A DNA stretch of 64,000 nt, taken from the NCBI GenBank assembly GCA_963818225.1, contig CAWFRO010000002.1, positions 1 through 64,000 on the forward strand. The letters are read 5' to 3'. Every line of letters begins with the position of its first letter. The first letter of the stretch is position 1. The notes under the pieces were generated by a model. It did not search any database, was not told the origin of the DNA, and saw nothing but the letters and a program-made list of their open reading frames with translations. The translations under genes were made by a program, and so were the position numbers. This document shows positions 24,333 to 31,809 of this stretch, one piece after another. The stretch comes from Palsa-504 sp963818225. GTDB taxonomy: Bacteria; Actinomycetota; Actinomycetes; Streptosporangiales; Streptosporangiaceae.

Positions 24333-25241
24333 TCAGTAGATCTCGTCGTGCTCGTCGCGCGAGTAGAAGTGGTTGAAGTGCTTCGCGGCAGATCTCTCGG
24401 CGGCGGAGCTCAGCAGGTACTCCTCCGCTGCTGCTCGAGCATCAGCCGCCTGCAGCTCCAGCTCAGCGAGCTTGCCGGGGACTCCTGACTTTTCCACCAG
24501 CACCTTAACTGTGTCGAAGACCTGGCGGCTGCCGCAGAGCATCTCGCCCTCATAGAGGATCTTCGAGGCCACGCAGTGCTCGAACGTATCGAACCGGAGC
24601 TGCTTACGCACCTGCGCGACGCGTTTCACGACATAATCGATCTCTTCGTGATGACTGGGACTGACCAGAAGGTAGTGCTTCTTGCGATAAATCGCCGCGT
24701 CGAGTTGCTCTAGTGTCTCCGCCGGGAAGTCGTCCTCGGCTACTGCGATCACGTCGAGGTCCGAGCCGCGCACCATCTGCCCGGTACTCGACTCCGGGCG
24801 GGGCACCGCGTGCGCCATCCCGTACGTGACATCGCCTGCGATGATGAAGGCCACCTTCGCGGCCAACGGGTGTCCCATGCCCAGCTCGGCGAGAACCGAA
24901 GCCATCGCGTCGCGGGCGAGGTAGGACTTGGCCCGGCTGATCCGGTCGCCGTCCCGGGACAGCTTTTTCACCCGCTCACTGATTGCTGCTTCCTGGCCAG
25001 GAGCTCCGAACACCGTGTAGGTCAGGAATTCCCGCCGGATGGATGGCGACAGCCGAGCCCAGCCATCGATGGTCCGATCAAGGCGGAGGTAGCGGCGCCC
25101 GACCAGCTCATAGCGGATCTCGCCTGAAGTCCGGCAGGCCCGCCACAGGGCCAGTGCTTCCCGCTGGGTCTGATTCATGAGCTCGGCGCCGGTGAGCGGA
25201 CCTTCATCATCGAGCAGCTCAACGATCTCCGATGCGGTCAC
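24333..25241 (-). CDS. winged-helix / nucleotidyltransferase-fold protein of unknown role
   Basis: A 302-aa protein I cannot name. Residues 1-55 look like a winged helix (LTGAELMNQTQREALALW...YELVGRRYLRLDR). Residues about 125-205 have the DNA polymerase beta nucleotidyltransferase pattern: G159-S160-D161-L-D163 in VRGSDLDVIAV and a third acidic residue D202 in HEEIDYVV. A helical region follows. Such folds occur in nucleotide-transfer toxins, CCA-type enzymes and antibiotic-modifying enzymes. GTG at 25241 follows AGAGG by six bases. It stands alone, tail to tail with the GlmU-like gene (27-bp gap), inside a housekeeping amino-sugar block. Confidence 0.65.
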   Translation of the reverse strand: MTASEIVELLDDEGPLTGAELMNQTQREALALWRACRTSGEIRYELVGRRYLRLDRTIDGWARLSPSIRREFLTYTVFGAPGQEAAISERVKKLSRDGDRISRAKSYLARDAMASVLAELGMGHPLAAKVAFIIAGDVTYGMAHAVPRPESSTGQMVRGSDLDVIAVAEDDFPAETLEQLDAAIYRKKHYLLVSPSHHEEIDYVVKRVAQVRKQLRFDTFEHCVASKILYEGEMLCGSRQVFDTVKVLVEKSGVPGKLAELELQAADARAAAEEYLLSSAAERSAAKHFNHFYSRDEHDEIY

Positions 25242-25545
25242 CTAGGTGCCTCTTGTTCAAGGAGTTCGGGCAGGTTACGGCCGAAAAAGCCAGCTGACTC
25301 GGGTCCGGCGGGTCACGGTCAAATCTAACAGCTCGCGCGATGGCCCCCGGGCCCTCGGGAAGGTGGTCCACTCCGGCCGGCCGCGCCTGCGGCCGGGCAT
25401 GCGGGTTTCCAGCGGAGCTGAAGCTAACGCTGCGTGATCCCTGGCAGGATTGCATTGATGGACATTTGGCGGTTATTTGGGTCAGTTCATGCCCGAAATC
25501 GGGCAGGAACTTGCGGGAACCCGCGTCGGCCGGTAAAAAGTGGGC
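25242..25545. other. divergent intergenic region
   Basis: A 304-bp gap between the nucleotidyltransferase-like gene (minus) and the 89-aa protein (plus). It should hold both promoters; no clear signal or structured RNA was recognised. Confidence 0.45.
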
Positions 25546-25815
25546 ATGCCGGACCCGTTCCCGCAGGACCTCGCGAGCTACCTGGTCGCCTCGACCGGCC
25601 TGCCGCAAACCACCGCGGCCCGGGTCATCGCCGACGTCACCACGTACTTCAGCGAGACGATCGAGCAATTCGTCCGCAGGCGCCATGGCGAGTTGCAGCG
25701 GCGGCAGCGTAGGAACGAGGAGATCTGGCCGCTGATCGAGGCCGAGCTGGCCCAGCGCAGATTTGCCGCGCCCGGCCTGTCGGAGCGGCAGCTCCGGCGC
25801 ATCGTCTACGGATAG
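25546..25815 (+). CDS. conserved small helical protein upstream of glmS
   Basis: An 89-aa, charged, mostly helical protein: MPDPFPQDLASYLVASTGLP... TTYFSETIEQFVRRRHGELQRR ... LSERQLRRIVYG. I recall short actinobacterial proteins of this type with the conserved FVRRRH and C-terminal LRRIVYG, without assigned function. ATG 25546 is preferred over GTG 25540. glmS starts 36 bp downstream, so the two are probably co-transcribed. Confidence 0.6.
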   Translation: MPDPFPQDLASYLVASTGLPQTTAARVIADVTTYFSETIEQFVRRRHGELQRRQRRNEEIWPLIEAELAQRRFAAPGLSERQLRRIVYG

Positions 25816-25851
25816 CCAGAAGCCAACCGACCAGAAGGGTCCCAGAAGAAG

Positions 25852-27690
25852 GTGTGCGGAATCGTCGGCTACATCGGCCGCAGAGATGCCATTCCCATCC
25901 TGCTCGAAGGCCTGAGGAGCCTGGAGTACCGAGGCTACGACTCGGCCGGCCTGGCCGTCATCCAGCGGAACCGGCTGCAAGTCACCAAGACGGCGGGCCG
26001 GGTCCAGGACCTCAGGGAGCTGGTTAACGGCCGCACGCACGCTACCGTCGGCATCGGTCACACCAGGTGGGCCACCCACGGCGAGCCGAACGACATCAAC
26101 GCTCACCCGCACACCGACGCGAGCGGCCGCATCGCGGTCGTGCACAACGGCATCATCGAGAACGCCGAGCAGCTCAGGGACGCCCTGGTCGACAGGGGTG
26201 TGACGATGGTCAGCGACACTGACACCGAGGCGCTGGCCCACATGATCGCCGCCGAGGCGACCGATGAGGTCAGCCTGGAGGAAGCGGTCCGCCGCGTACT
26301 GCGCCATGTCGAGGGCACCTACGGCCTGGTCGTGCTCGACGTCAGGCATCCGAAGGAGCTCGTGGTGGCCCGCAACGGCAGCCCGCTCGTGCTGGGCATC
26401 GGCGAAGCCGAGATGTTCGTCGCGTCCGACGTCGCCGCGCTGGTGCGCTACACCAAGCAGGTGGTGTACCTCGACGACGCCGAGGTGGCCACGGTGCACG
26501 CCACCGACTACCGGACCACTTCCCTGGACGGGGCCAGCCGCCGCACGCCGGGCTCCGGGGACGTGCCCACCATGGTGGAAGCCGAGGCGGGGGACTACGA
26601 GCTGGGCAGTTTCGAGGATTTCATGCGCAAGGAAATCCACGAGCAGCCTGAGGCGCTGCGCCGGGCGCTCCGCGGCCGGCTCGACGACCGGTTCGCCACC
26701 GCCAGGCTAGGCGGGATCAACCTGGACGCCCGGCAGCTCCGGGCGATCAGGCAGGTCAAGTTCCTCGGTTGCGGCTCGGCTTACTACGCCGGCCAGATGG
26801 GCGCTCTCCTGGTCGAGGAACTGGCCCGCATCCCGTCCGACGCCGAGCCCGCATCGGAGTTCAGGTACCGCAACCCGGTCGTTGACCCCGACACGCTGTA
26901 CGTCGCGGTCAGCCAGTCGGGCGAGACGATCGACACGCTGATGGCGGTCCAGGAACTGCGCCGCAAGGGCGGCCAGGTCATCGGGGCGGTTAACGTCGTG
27001 GGCAGCGCGATCGGCCGGGAGTGCGGCCACGGGATCTTCCTGCACGCGGGCCCAGAGGTCGCGGTCGCCTCCACTAAGGCCATGACCAGCATGGCGGCGA
27101 CGTTCGCCCTGCTCGCCCTGCTCCTAGGCCGGGTCCGTGACATGTCGGCGGCGGATGGCCAGCGTATCGTGGCAGGCCTGCGAGCCCTGCCGGGGCAGAT
27201 CGAGGAGATCCTGGCCGCCGAGGAGGAGATCGCCGCGATCGCGCAGCGCTTCTCCGCGGCCGAGGACATGTTCTTCATCGGCCGGGTCCGCGGCTGGCCG
27301 GTTGCGCGCGAAGGTGCCCAGAAGCTCAAGGAGATCTCTTATGTGCACGCTGAGGGCTACCAGGCGGGCGAGCTGAAGCACGGCCCGCTCGCCTTGATCA
27401 ACGCCTCGATGCCGAGCGTGGTCATCGTTCCGGCCGACGACCTGCTGGCCAAGAACATCTCCACCATCGAGCAGATCAAGGCACGCGGCGGCCCGATCAT
27501 CGCGGTCTCCAGCGCCGAGCTGCCCGCGGGCCTCGCCGACGCGGTTATCCGGGTCCCCCGCGGCGAACCCGAGCTGGATCCTCTGCTGCTGAACATCCCG
27601 CTGCAGCTGCTGGCCTACCATGTGGCGGCCAAGCTGGGCCGCGATATCGACAAGCCCCGCAACCTCGCCAAGAGCGTCACCGTCGAGTAG
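25852..27690 (+). CDS. glmS: glutamine--fructose-6-phosphate aminotransferase (isomerizing)
   Basis: Makes glucosamine-6-phosphate from fructose-6-phosphate and glutamine, the first step of UDP-GlcNAc synthesis. The 612 aa show the N-terminal Ntn amidotransferase with nucleophile Cys after the start (MCGIVGYIG), HTRWATHGEP and HNGIIENA, followed by two SIS domains (CGSAYYAGQMG, SQSGETIDTL) and the C-terminal DKPRNLAKSVTVE. GTG initiation at 25852 is required to place Cys at position 2 and has AGAAGG five to seven bases upstream. Confidence 0.96.
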   Translation: MCGIVGYIGRRDAIPILLEGLRSLEYRGYDSAGLAVIQRNRLQVTKTAGRVQDLRELVNGRTHATVGIGHTRWATHGEPNDINAHPHTDASGRIAVVHNGIIENAEQLRDALVDRGVTMVSDTDTEALAHMIAAEATDEVSLEEAVRRVLRHVEGTYGLVVLDVRHPKELVVARNGSPLVLGIGEAEMFVASDVAALVRYTKQVVYLDDAEVATVHATDYRTTSLDGASRRTPGSGDVPTMVEAEAGDYELGSFEDFMRKEIHEQPEALRRALRGRLDDRFATARLGGINLDARQLRAIRQVKFLGCGSAYYAGQMGALLVEELARIPSDAEPASEFRYRNPVVDPDTLYVAVSQSGETIDTLMAVQELRRKGGQVIGAVNVVGSAIGRECGHGIFLHAGPEVAVASTKAMTSMAATFALLALLLGRVRDMSAADGQRIVAGLRALPGQIEEILAAEEEIAAIAQRFSAAEDMFFIGRVRGWPVAREGAQKLKEISYVHAEGYQAGELKHGPLALINASMPSVVIVPADDLLAKNISTIEQIKARGGPIIAVSSAELPAGLADAVIRVPRGEPELDPLLLNIPLQLLAYHVAAKLGRDIDKPRNLAKSVTVE

Positions 27691-27763
27691 CCATCTGTGC
27701 GGCCTGAATCCAGCACGCCCGGAGCTCGCGAGTACGCGTCGGCGGATGCGCCACACATGCCCG

Positions 27764-27817
27764 GGCCTAGCGTCCTCCCCTGCCGCCGGGGTACCGGCGG
27801 CCAGCTGTCGCTAGGCC
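27764..27817 (+). terminator. nested hairpin downstream of glmS
   Basis: GGCCTAGCG (27764-27772) pairs exactly with CGCTAGGCC (27809-27817), and within it GCCGCC (27782-27787) pairs with GGCGGC (27796-27801). The structure starts 74 bp after the glmS stop. It lacks a U-run, which is common for GC-rich actinobacterial terminators. Confidence 0.55.
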
Positions 27818-27839
27818 GCGGGGCTTGTGCGCTTTCAGG

Positions 27840-27868
27840 CGTACATTTTGTACGTTAATTACCGTACG
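27840..27868. promoter_or_regulatory. CGTAC palindrome cluster before XRE regulator
   Basis: CGTAC-ATTTT-GTACG (27840-27854) is a perfect inverted repeat; a further CGTACG lies at 27863-27868 after the AT-rich TTAATTAC. It is 78-106 bp upstream of the XRE gene start and in the most AT-rich stretch around, a fitting place for an operator and promoter. Autoregulation by the XRE protein is inferred. Confidence 0.45.
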
Positions 27869-27945
27869 ACATAGTTCCGGAGCCCGTCAAGCGCAGCGCC
27901 ATCGCGGCCGAGCTGATCTGCGGAAGACCGGCTAGGTTGGTGCTT

Positions 27946-28416
27946 ATGACGGCGCATGCGACGGGCGGCGAGCGGGATCTGCCCGGGCAGCAGCCCCGCA
28001 CCGCTGCTGCACCGCAGGACCTAGCGCTCAATCCCCTGCAGCGCCTGATCCAGCAGCGGCTCCGCGAGCGGGGTTGGTCCTATGGCGAGGTGGCCAGGCG
28101 TGGTGGACTGCCCCGGTCCACCGTCTACACCCTGGCCACGACCCGGAACCTGGGCCGGCCTCCGCGCCCCGCCACCATCGATGCGCTGGCTAAAGGCCTG
28201 GACGTGCCGGTCTCCGCGGTCCGCGCCGCGGCCGCCGAGTCCACCGGGCTGCACTACTACGACGAGACGCCGGGCGGGCCGGAGCAGCCGGCCGACCGGG
28301 ACCGGGAGCTCCTGATCGCCAGCATCGACGAGCTGACCCCTGAGGACCGGCGTCACGTGGCCGCGCTGGTCGAATCGCTGCGGAGCAGGGCCACGCCGAA
28401 GCCGGCGGACGGTTAG
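27946..28416 (+). CDS. XRE-family helix-turn-helix regulator
   Basis: A 156-aa regulator. The HTH spans about 29-85: LQRLIQQRLRERGWSYGEVARRGGLPRSTVYTLATTRNLG, then PPRPATIDALAKGLDVPVSAVRAAAAE as the closing helices of the Cro/C1 domain. The C-terminal part ends in a short helix LTPEDRRHVAALVESLRSRA similar to the tail of cell-cycle/XRE regulators of actinobacteria. ATG 27946 is chosen; TTG 27937 is in frame upstream. It stands alone, with a palindrome about 90 bp upstream. Targets are unknown. Confidence 0.75.
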   Translation: MTAHATGGERDLPGQQPRTAAAPQDLALNPLQRLIQQRLRERGWSYGEVARRGGLPRSTVYTLATTRNLGRPPRPATIDALAKGLDVPVSAVRAAAAESTGLHYYDETPGGPEQPADRDRELLIASIDELTPEDRRHVAALVESLRSRATPKPADG

Positions 28417-28485
28417 CACCGCCAGCTGCCGCACGCCGCTACCCCGGACCGGCGGCGGCCAGGGCCTGGCGGCCGGAAAGTTAGC

Positions 28486-28522
28486 CTGGGCTCGGAGCGG
28501 GGCCTGGCCACCCCGAGCCCAG
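28486..28522. terminator. 10-bp stem hairpin between convergent genes
   Basis: CTGGGCTCGG (28486-28495) pairs perfectly with CCGAGCCCAG (28513-28522). It lies between the convergent XRE gene and the minus-strand gene ending at 28653, so it may serve both. Confidence 0.55.
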
Positions 28523-28652
28523 ACGCGAGAGGGCGAGGTGTCTCAACCCTGTCTGTCTCGAGCATGCCGCCAGAACCTTAACGCACCCTAGGACACAGCT
28601 GTGAACCCGCCGTAACTGACGACGATTGACCGCGGCCCTGATGACGGCGGAA

Positions 28653-29126
28653 CTAGGCGCTGGCCGGTGGCTGATCGGCCGGCGAGCTGGGCGGCCATGC
28701 GGCGAGCTGGTCGGTAACCGGCCCGGGAAGCTCGCCAGGGTTCCAGCTGGCCAGATCGGTGGCTATGTCACGGATCTGATCGGGTGCATGGCGGCCGACG
28801 CTGAAGCCGAGCAGTGCCGACCGGGCGCGCTCGCCAGTGCCTTCCGCTGGCGGTTCGGGCCGCCGGGCCTGCTGCTGCGGGATCTGCGGGCGTTGAGCGC
28901 ATTCATCGTGGTCAAGGAAATCCGCGAGATACTCAGCCTCGTCGGCATCGATCCCGATAACCACCCGGGGCTCACCCCATGGTTCCTTGAGCGAGTAGCC
29001 GACGTAGCTGACTACTGGCTGCCCGGGCGCCACCGCGAGTCCATGCAGTGCGCGCCATTGTTCCCATGCTGATTCCAGGCGCGTCGCGGCGCGCTGAGCA
29101 TGTGCGACCAATTCTGGATCACGCAT
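28653..29126 (-). CDS. conserved actinobacterial protein of unknown function
   Basis: A 157-aa acidic protein: MRDPELVAHAQRAATRLESAWEQWRALHGL... VVSYVGYSLKEPWGEPRVVIGIDADEAEYLADFLDHDEC. The block SYVGYSL-EPWG-PRVV is the recognisable core of a family I recall only from actinobacteria near bldC; the C-terminal third is low-complexity. ATG 29126 is chosen because GGGAGGG lies 7 bases upstream; the longer open frame has no such site. It lies downstream of bldC on the same strand. Confidence 0.6.
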   Translation of the reverse strand: MRDPELVAHAQRAATRLESAWEQWRALHGLAVAPGQPVVSYVGYSLKEPWGEPRVVIGIDADEAEYLADFLDHDECAQRPQIPQQQARRPEPPAEGTGERARSALLGFSVGRHAPDQIRDIATDLASWNPGELPGPVTDQLAAWPPSSPADQPPASA

Positions 29127-29322
29127 CGTGCGACCCTCCCCTGAGAGCGGACCGGCCCCGGATGCGTGCCTCCCAGGCACACCCGGCGGGCAATGTCCCT
29201 GCCGGGCGGCACTGTCGATATGGCACGCCGCACCGGGGCCGACCCCCCATTCCGTTGATCGAGTGCTGCCGCGTCCACCCTGGCCGGGCGCCGGGGCGCC
29301 TGCCTCGTGAGGCGGCAGATGG

Positions 29323-29526
29323 TCACTCGGAGCGCTGCTGCGGAATACCCGCGAGCAGTGCACGAACCTCAGTCTCCCGGTAGCGCCGGTGTCCCCCCAG
29401 CGTGCGGATTGAGGTCAGTTTTCCGGCCTTCGCCCACCGTGTGACGGTTTTGGGGTCGACACGAAACATCGTGGCGACCTCCGCCGGCGTCAACAGCGGC
29501 TCGGCCTCTGGTGTACGTGCGGACAT
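29323..29526 (-). CDS. bldC: developmental regulator BldC (MerR-like HTH)
   Basis: A 67-aa DNA-binding protein that in Streptomyces delays the onset of sporulation and binds as head-to-tail oligomers on direct repeats. The sequence is almost all winged helix: LLTPAEVATMFRVDPKTVTRWAKAGKLTSIRTLGGHRRYRETEVRALL, with the MerR-type recognition region TVTRWAKAGK and GGHRRY wing. The ATG at 29526 is preceded by GGAGGAGAGG. A BldD-like box lies about 195 bp upstream. The neighbour vdh is divergent, matching Streptomyces gene order. Confidence 0.92.
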   Translation of the reverse strand: MSARTPEAEPLLTPAEVATMFRVDPKTVTRWAKAGKLTSIRTLGGHRRYRETEVRALLAGIPQQRSE

Positions 29527-30243
29527 TATGTGTGGCCTCTCCTCCTGGACCAGTGTTGCGTCCTGCATTTCGTGATTGCCTGGTGCTCCGTGGGGAGCCT
29601 GTCGGGGGATGTCCCATATGGCCGACAGGGACCATATTGCCATCACCAGCCGTGACACGTCGACCACCAGGCGCAAAGTTTCTGTACCAGGATGCCCTGT
29701 TGATCCGCCGATTACTGTCACTCACGGTGAGTCTAGCGATACTTATAGTCGCATCGCGGCGGATTCGGAAATAGTGCCCGGGAAGTAGCCGTCGGGCCAG
29801 GTCGGAGCTCAATTCGCCATCTCGTCCTCCCCCGGAGCGCGCGCCACCGGCTGCGGGCACGCCGGTGCATCGCCACCGCGCGCTCGCGCTGGCCCGGATC
29901 TGCGGCCTGGTCTCGGCCTGCTCGGCGGCGAGCGAGCCGCACCGCCTCGGCCGGGCCGGCGAAGCGGCGTAGGCGCCCACCTGGAACGGTCCGGTTCGCG
30001 GCACGCCGCGGCCGGTTCGCAGATACGCAGATACGCTGCGTAGGCTGTCACTGTCGTATCGTGACATACCAGAACGTCGCAAAGCCGGTGCTCTAGGTAA
30101 CAAGATCATCTCTACTTGGGTTACCGACCGGTACGGGATACAGCCGGCTGCTCCGCCCCGGCTGTCAGGGGCGCTCAGGCCATACTCTTGTTCTCGATCC
30201 CGGCTCAATCAGGATCCGGGACGAGATGAGGAGAGTCACAACC
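29527..30243. other. long divergent intergenic region bldC / vdh
   Basis: A 717-bp spacer. Open frames here are shadows without binding sites. It carries the BldD-like box at 29719-29731 and an AT-richer stretch near 29735-29760, as expected of a developmental promoter with a long leader. Confidence 0.5.
29719..29731. promoter_or_regulatory. candidate BldD box upstream of bldC
   Basis: TCACTCACGGTGA matches 8 of the 9 fixed positions of the published BldD-c-di-GMP consensus TNACNC(A/T)GNGTNA; only the fixed G at position 8 is C here. It is nearly palindromic and sits in the bldC upstream region. bldC is a known BldD target in Streptomyces, which supports the call. Confidence 0.5.
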
Positions 30244-31356
30244 GTGACCAACGTGTTCGCGACATCCCGCAGGGACAACGGCTCCGCCGGGGAGACGGAC
30301 CACGAGCAAGTCATCTTCTGCCAGGACACCCGGACCGGGCTACGGGCGATCATCGGCATCTACTCCACCGCGCTCGGGCCCGGGCTGGGCGGGACCCGGT
30401 TCTACCCGTACGCCAGCGAAGGCGAGGCCCTCACCGACGTCCTGCGGCTATCGAAGGCCATGGCGTACAAGAACGCGCTTGCGGGCCTGGACCACGGCGG
30501 CGGGAAAGCGGTCATCATCGGGGATCCCGCCCGGATGAAGACCGAAGGCCTGCTCCGCGCCTACGGCCGCTTCGTGACCTCCCTCGGCGGCCGCTACATC
30601 ACCGCGTGCGATGTGGGCACCCGCAGCGAGGACATGGACGTCATCGCCAGGGAATCCCGCTATGTGACGGGCCGCACCACCGCTCACGGCGGAGCAGGCG
30701 ACTCCTCGGTCCTCACCGCACTCGGCGTCACGTACGGGATGCGGGCCGCGGCCGAGCACGCCTGGGGCAGCCCCGAGCTCCGCGGGCGGACCGTGGGTGT
30801 CGAAGGCGTAGGAAAGGTCGGGCACCGGCTCGTCGATCACCTCATCGAGGCCGAGGCTGACGTGGTGATATGCGACGTCAACGCGGAAGCGGTCGAGGCC
30901 GTCCGCGCCCGGCACCCGGAAGTCCGGGCGGTCCCCGGCATCGACGCGCTGCTGCGCGAGGAACTGGACATCCTGGCCCCCTGCGCGCTGGGCGGGACCC
31001 TGACCGAGCAGGTCGCCAGCAGGCTGACCGCGCGCATCGTGTGCGGCGGCGCCAACAACCAGCTGGCCCACCACGGCGTCGAGAAACTGCTGGCCGACCG
31101 GGGCGTCATCTTCGCGCCGGACTACGTGGTCAACGCGGGCGGCGTCATCCAGGTCGCCGACGAGCTGGCCGGGTTTAACTTCGATCGTGCCCGGGCCGCC
31201 ACTGAGCAGATCTTCCTGACCACGGCAAAGGTCCTTTCGGTCGCGCAGTCAGACGGCATACCCCCGTCGGTCGCCGCGGATCGTCTGGCCGAGCGCAGAA
31301 TGTCCGATGTCGGCCGGCTGCGCGGAATCTGGCTCGGCACCATGGGCTCGGCGTAG
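30244..31356 (+). CDS. vdh: valine (branched-chain amino acid) dehydrogenase
   Basis: NAD-dependent oxidative deamination of valine/leucine to the 2-oxo acid. The 370-aa protein belongs to the Glu/Leu/Phe/Val dehydrogenase family: N-terminal LGPGLGGTRFYPY, the catalytic Lys region LSKAMAYKNALAGLDHGGGKAVI, DVGT, the NAD fold TVGVEGVGKVGHRLVDHL and CGGANNQLAHHG, and APDYVVNAGGVI. GTG 30244 is chosen because AGGAGA lies nine bases upstream, whereas ATG 30226 would overlap that site. Together with the bkd genes at 37.9-41.4 kb it supplies 2-oxo acids for branched-chain catabolism. Confidence 0.9.
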   Translation: MTNVFATSRRDNGSAGETDHEQVIFCQDTRTGLRAIIGIYSTALGPGLGGTRFYPYASEGEALTDVLRLSKAMAYKNALAGLDHGGGKAVIIGDPARMKTEGLLRAYGRFVTSLGGRYITACDVGTRSEDMDVIARESRYVTGRTTAHGGAGDSSVLTALGVTYGMRAAAEHAWGSPELRGRTVGVEGVGKVGHRLVDHLIEAEADVVICDVNAEAVEAVRARHPEVRAVPGIDALLREELDILAPCALGGTLTEQVASRLTARIVCGGANNQLAHHGVEKLLADRGVIFAPDYVVNAGGVIQVADELAGFNFDRARAATEQIFLTTAKVLSVAQSDGIPPSVAADRLAERRMSDVGRLRGIWLGTMGSA

Positions 31357-31421
31357 GCATCAGGGGCGCAAAGCGGGTACCGTTGTACCTGTACGGATGC
31401 TGGCGGACGTCGCGCTCCCCG

Positions 31422-31449
31422 TTGCGGGGCGGCGGCGGCGTCGTATGAT
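31422..31449 (+). promoter_or_regulatory. possible promoter of DUF3073 gene
   Basis: TTGCGG (31422-31427), a 16-bp spacer and TATGAT (31444-31449), 68 bp upstream of the DUF3073 start. The -10 is a good match to the sigma-70 consensus, the -35 moderate. Confidence 0.45.
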
Positions 31450-31516
31450 GCACACAGCCAGCAAGGCGGAGATCATGGGGCCTGACTGGCTCCGGACGTT
31501 CGAGGGGGTCGAGCCA

Positions 31517-31714
31517 ATGGGGCGCGGCCGAGCCAAGGCCAAGCAGGTCAAGGTCGCCCGTCAGCTCAAGTACAAGAGCGACGACACCGACCTCGATCGG
31601 CTGCGTGCGGAGCTAGGTGTCGGTGCGGACTCCCGCAACGGTAATTCCGCGGGAGCTGACGACGAAGAGGACGACGAGGACCCGGGACCTGATCCGGTCG
31701 AGGACGGCTGGTAA
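31517..31714 (+). CDS. DUF3073 protein
   Basis: A 65-aa actinobacterial protein of unknown function. The N-terminal MGRGRAKAKQVKVARQLKYKS and TDLDRLRAELG are the family's signature; the C terminus is a strongly acidic tail (DDEEDDEDPGPDPVEDGW). The ATG at 31517 fits the family start; the frame is open far upstream without reason to use it. DUF3073 genes typically sit beside purF, as here. The basic head and acidic tail suggest nucleic-acid or ribosome contact, unproven. Confidence 0.85.
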   Translation: MGRGRAKAKQVKVARQLKYKSDDTDLDRLRAELGVGADSRNGNSAGADDEEDDEDPGPDPVEDGW

Positions 31715-31765
31715 CAGGGCCCTGGGACGGCTGGTAATGGGGCCTGGTAAGAGGGCCGTCGGAGG

Positions 31766-31787
31766 GCCCGGGCCACGCCGGGCTTTT
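31766..31787 (+). terminator. rho-independent terminator after DUF3073
   Basis: GCCCGG and CCGGGC pair around a 6-nt loop and are followed directly by TTTT at 31784-31787, 52 bp after the stop codon and 23 bp before the end of the converging purF. Confidence 0.75.
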
Positions 31788-31809
31788 AGCGGTGCCCTCG
31801 CAGCGGTAC

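Noticed and set aside
25219..26640. 473-codon minus-strand frame opposite glmS
   Set aside because: Antisense of glmS; no start signal or domain.
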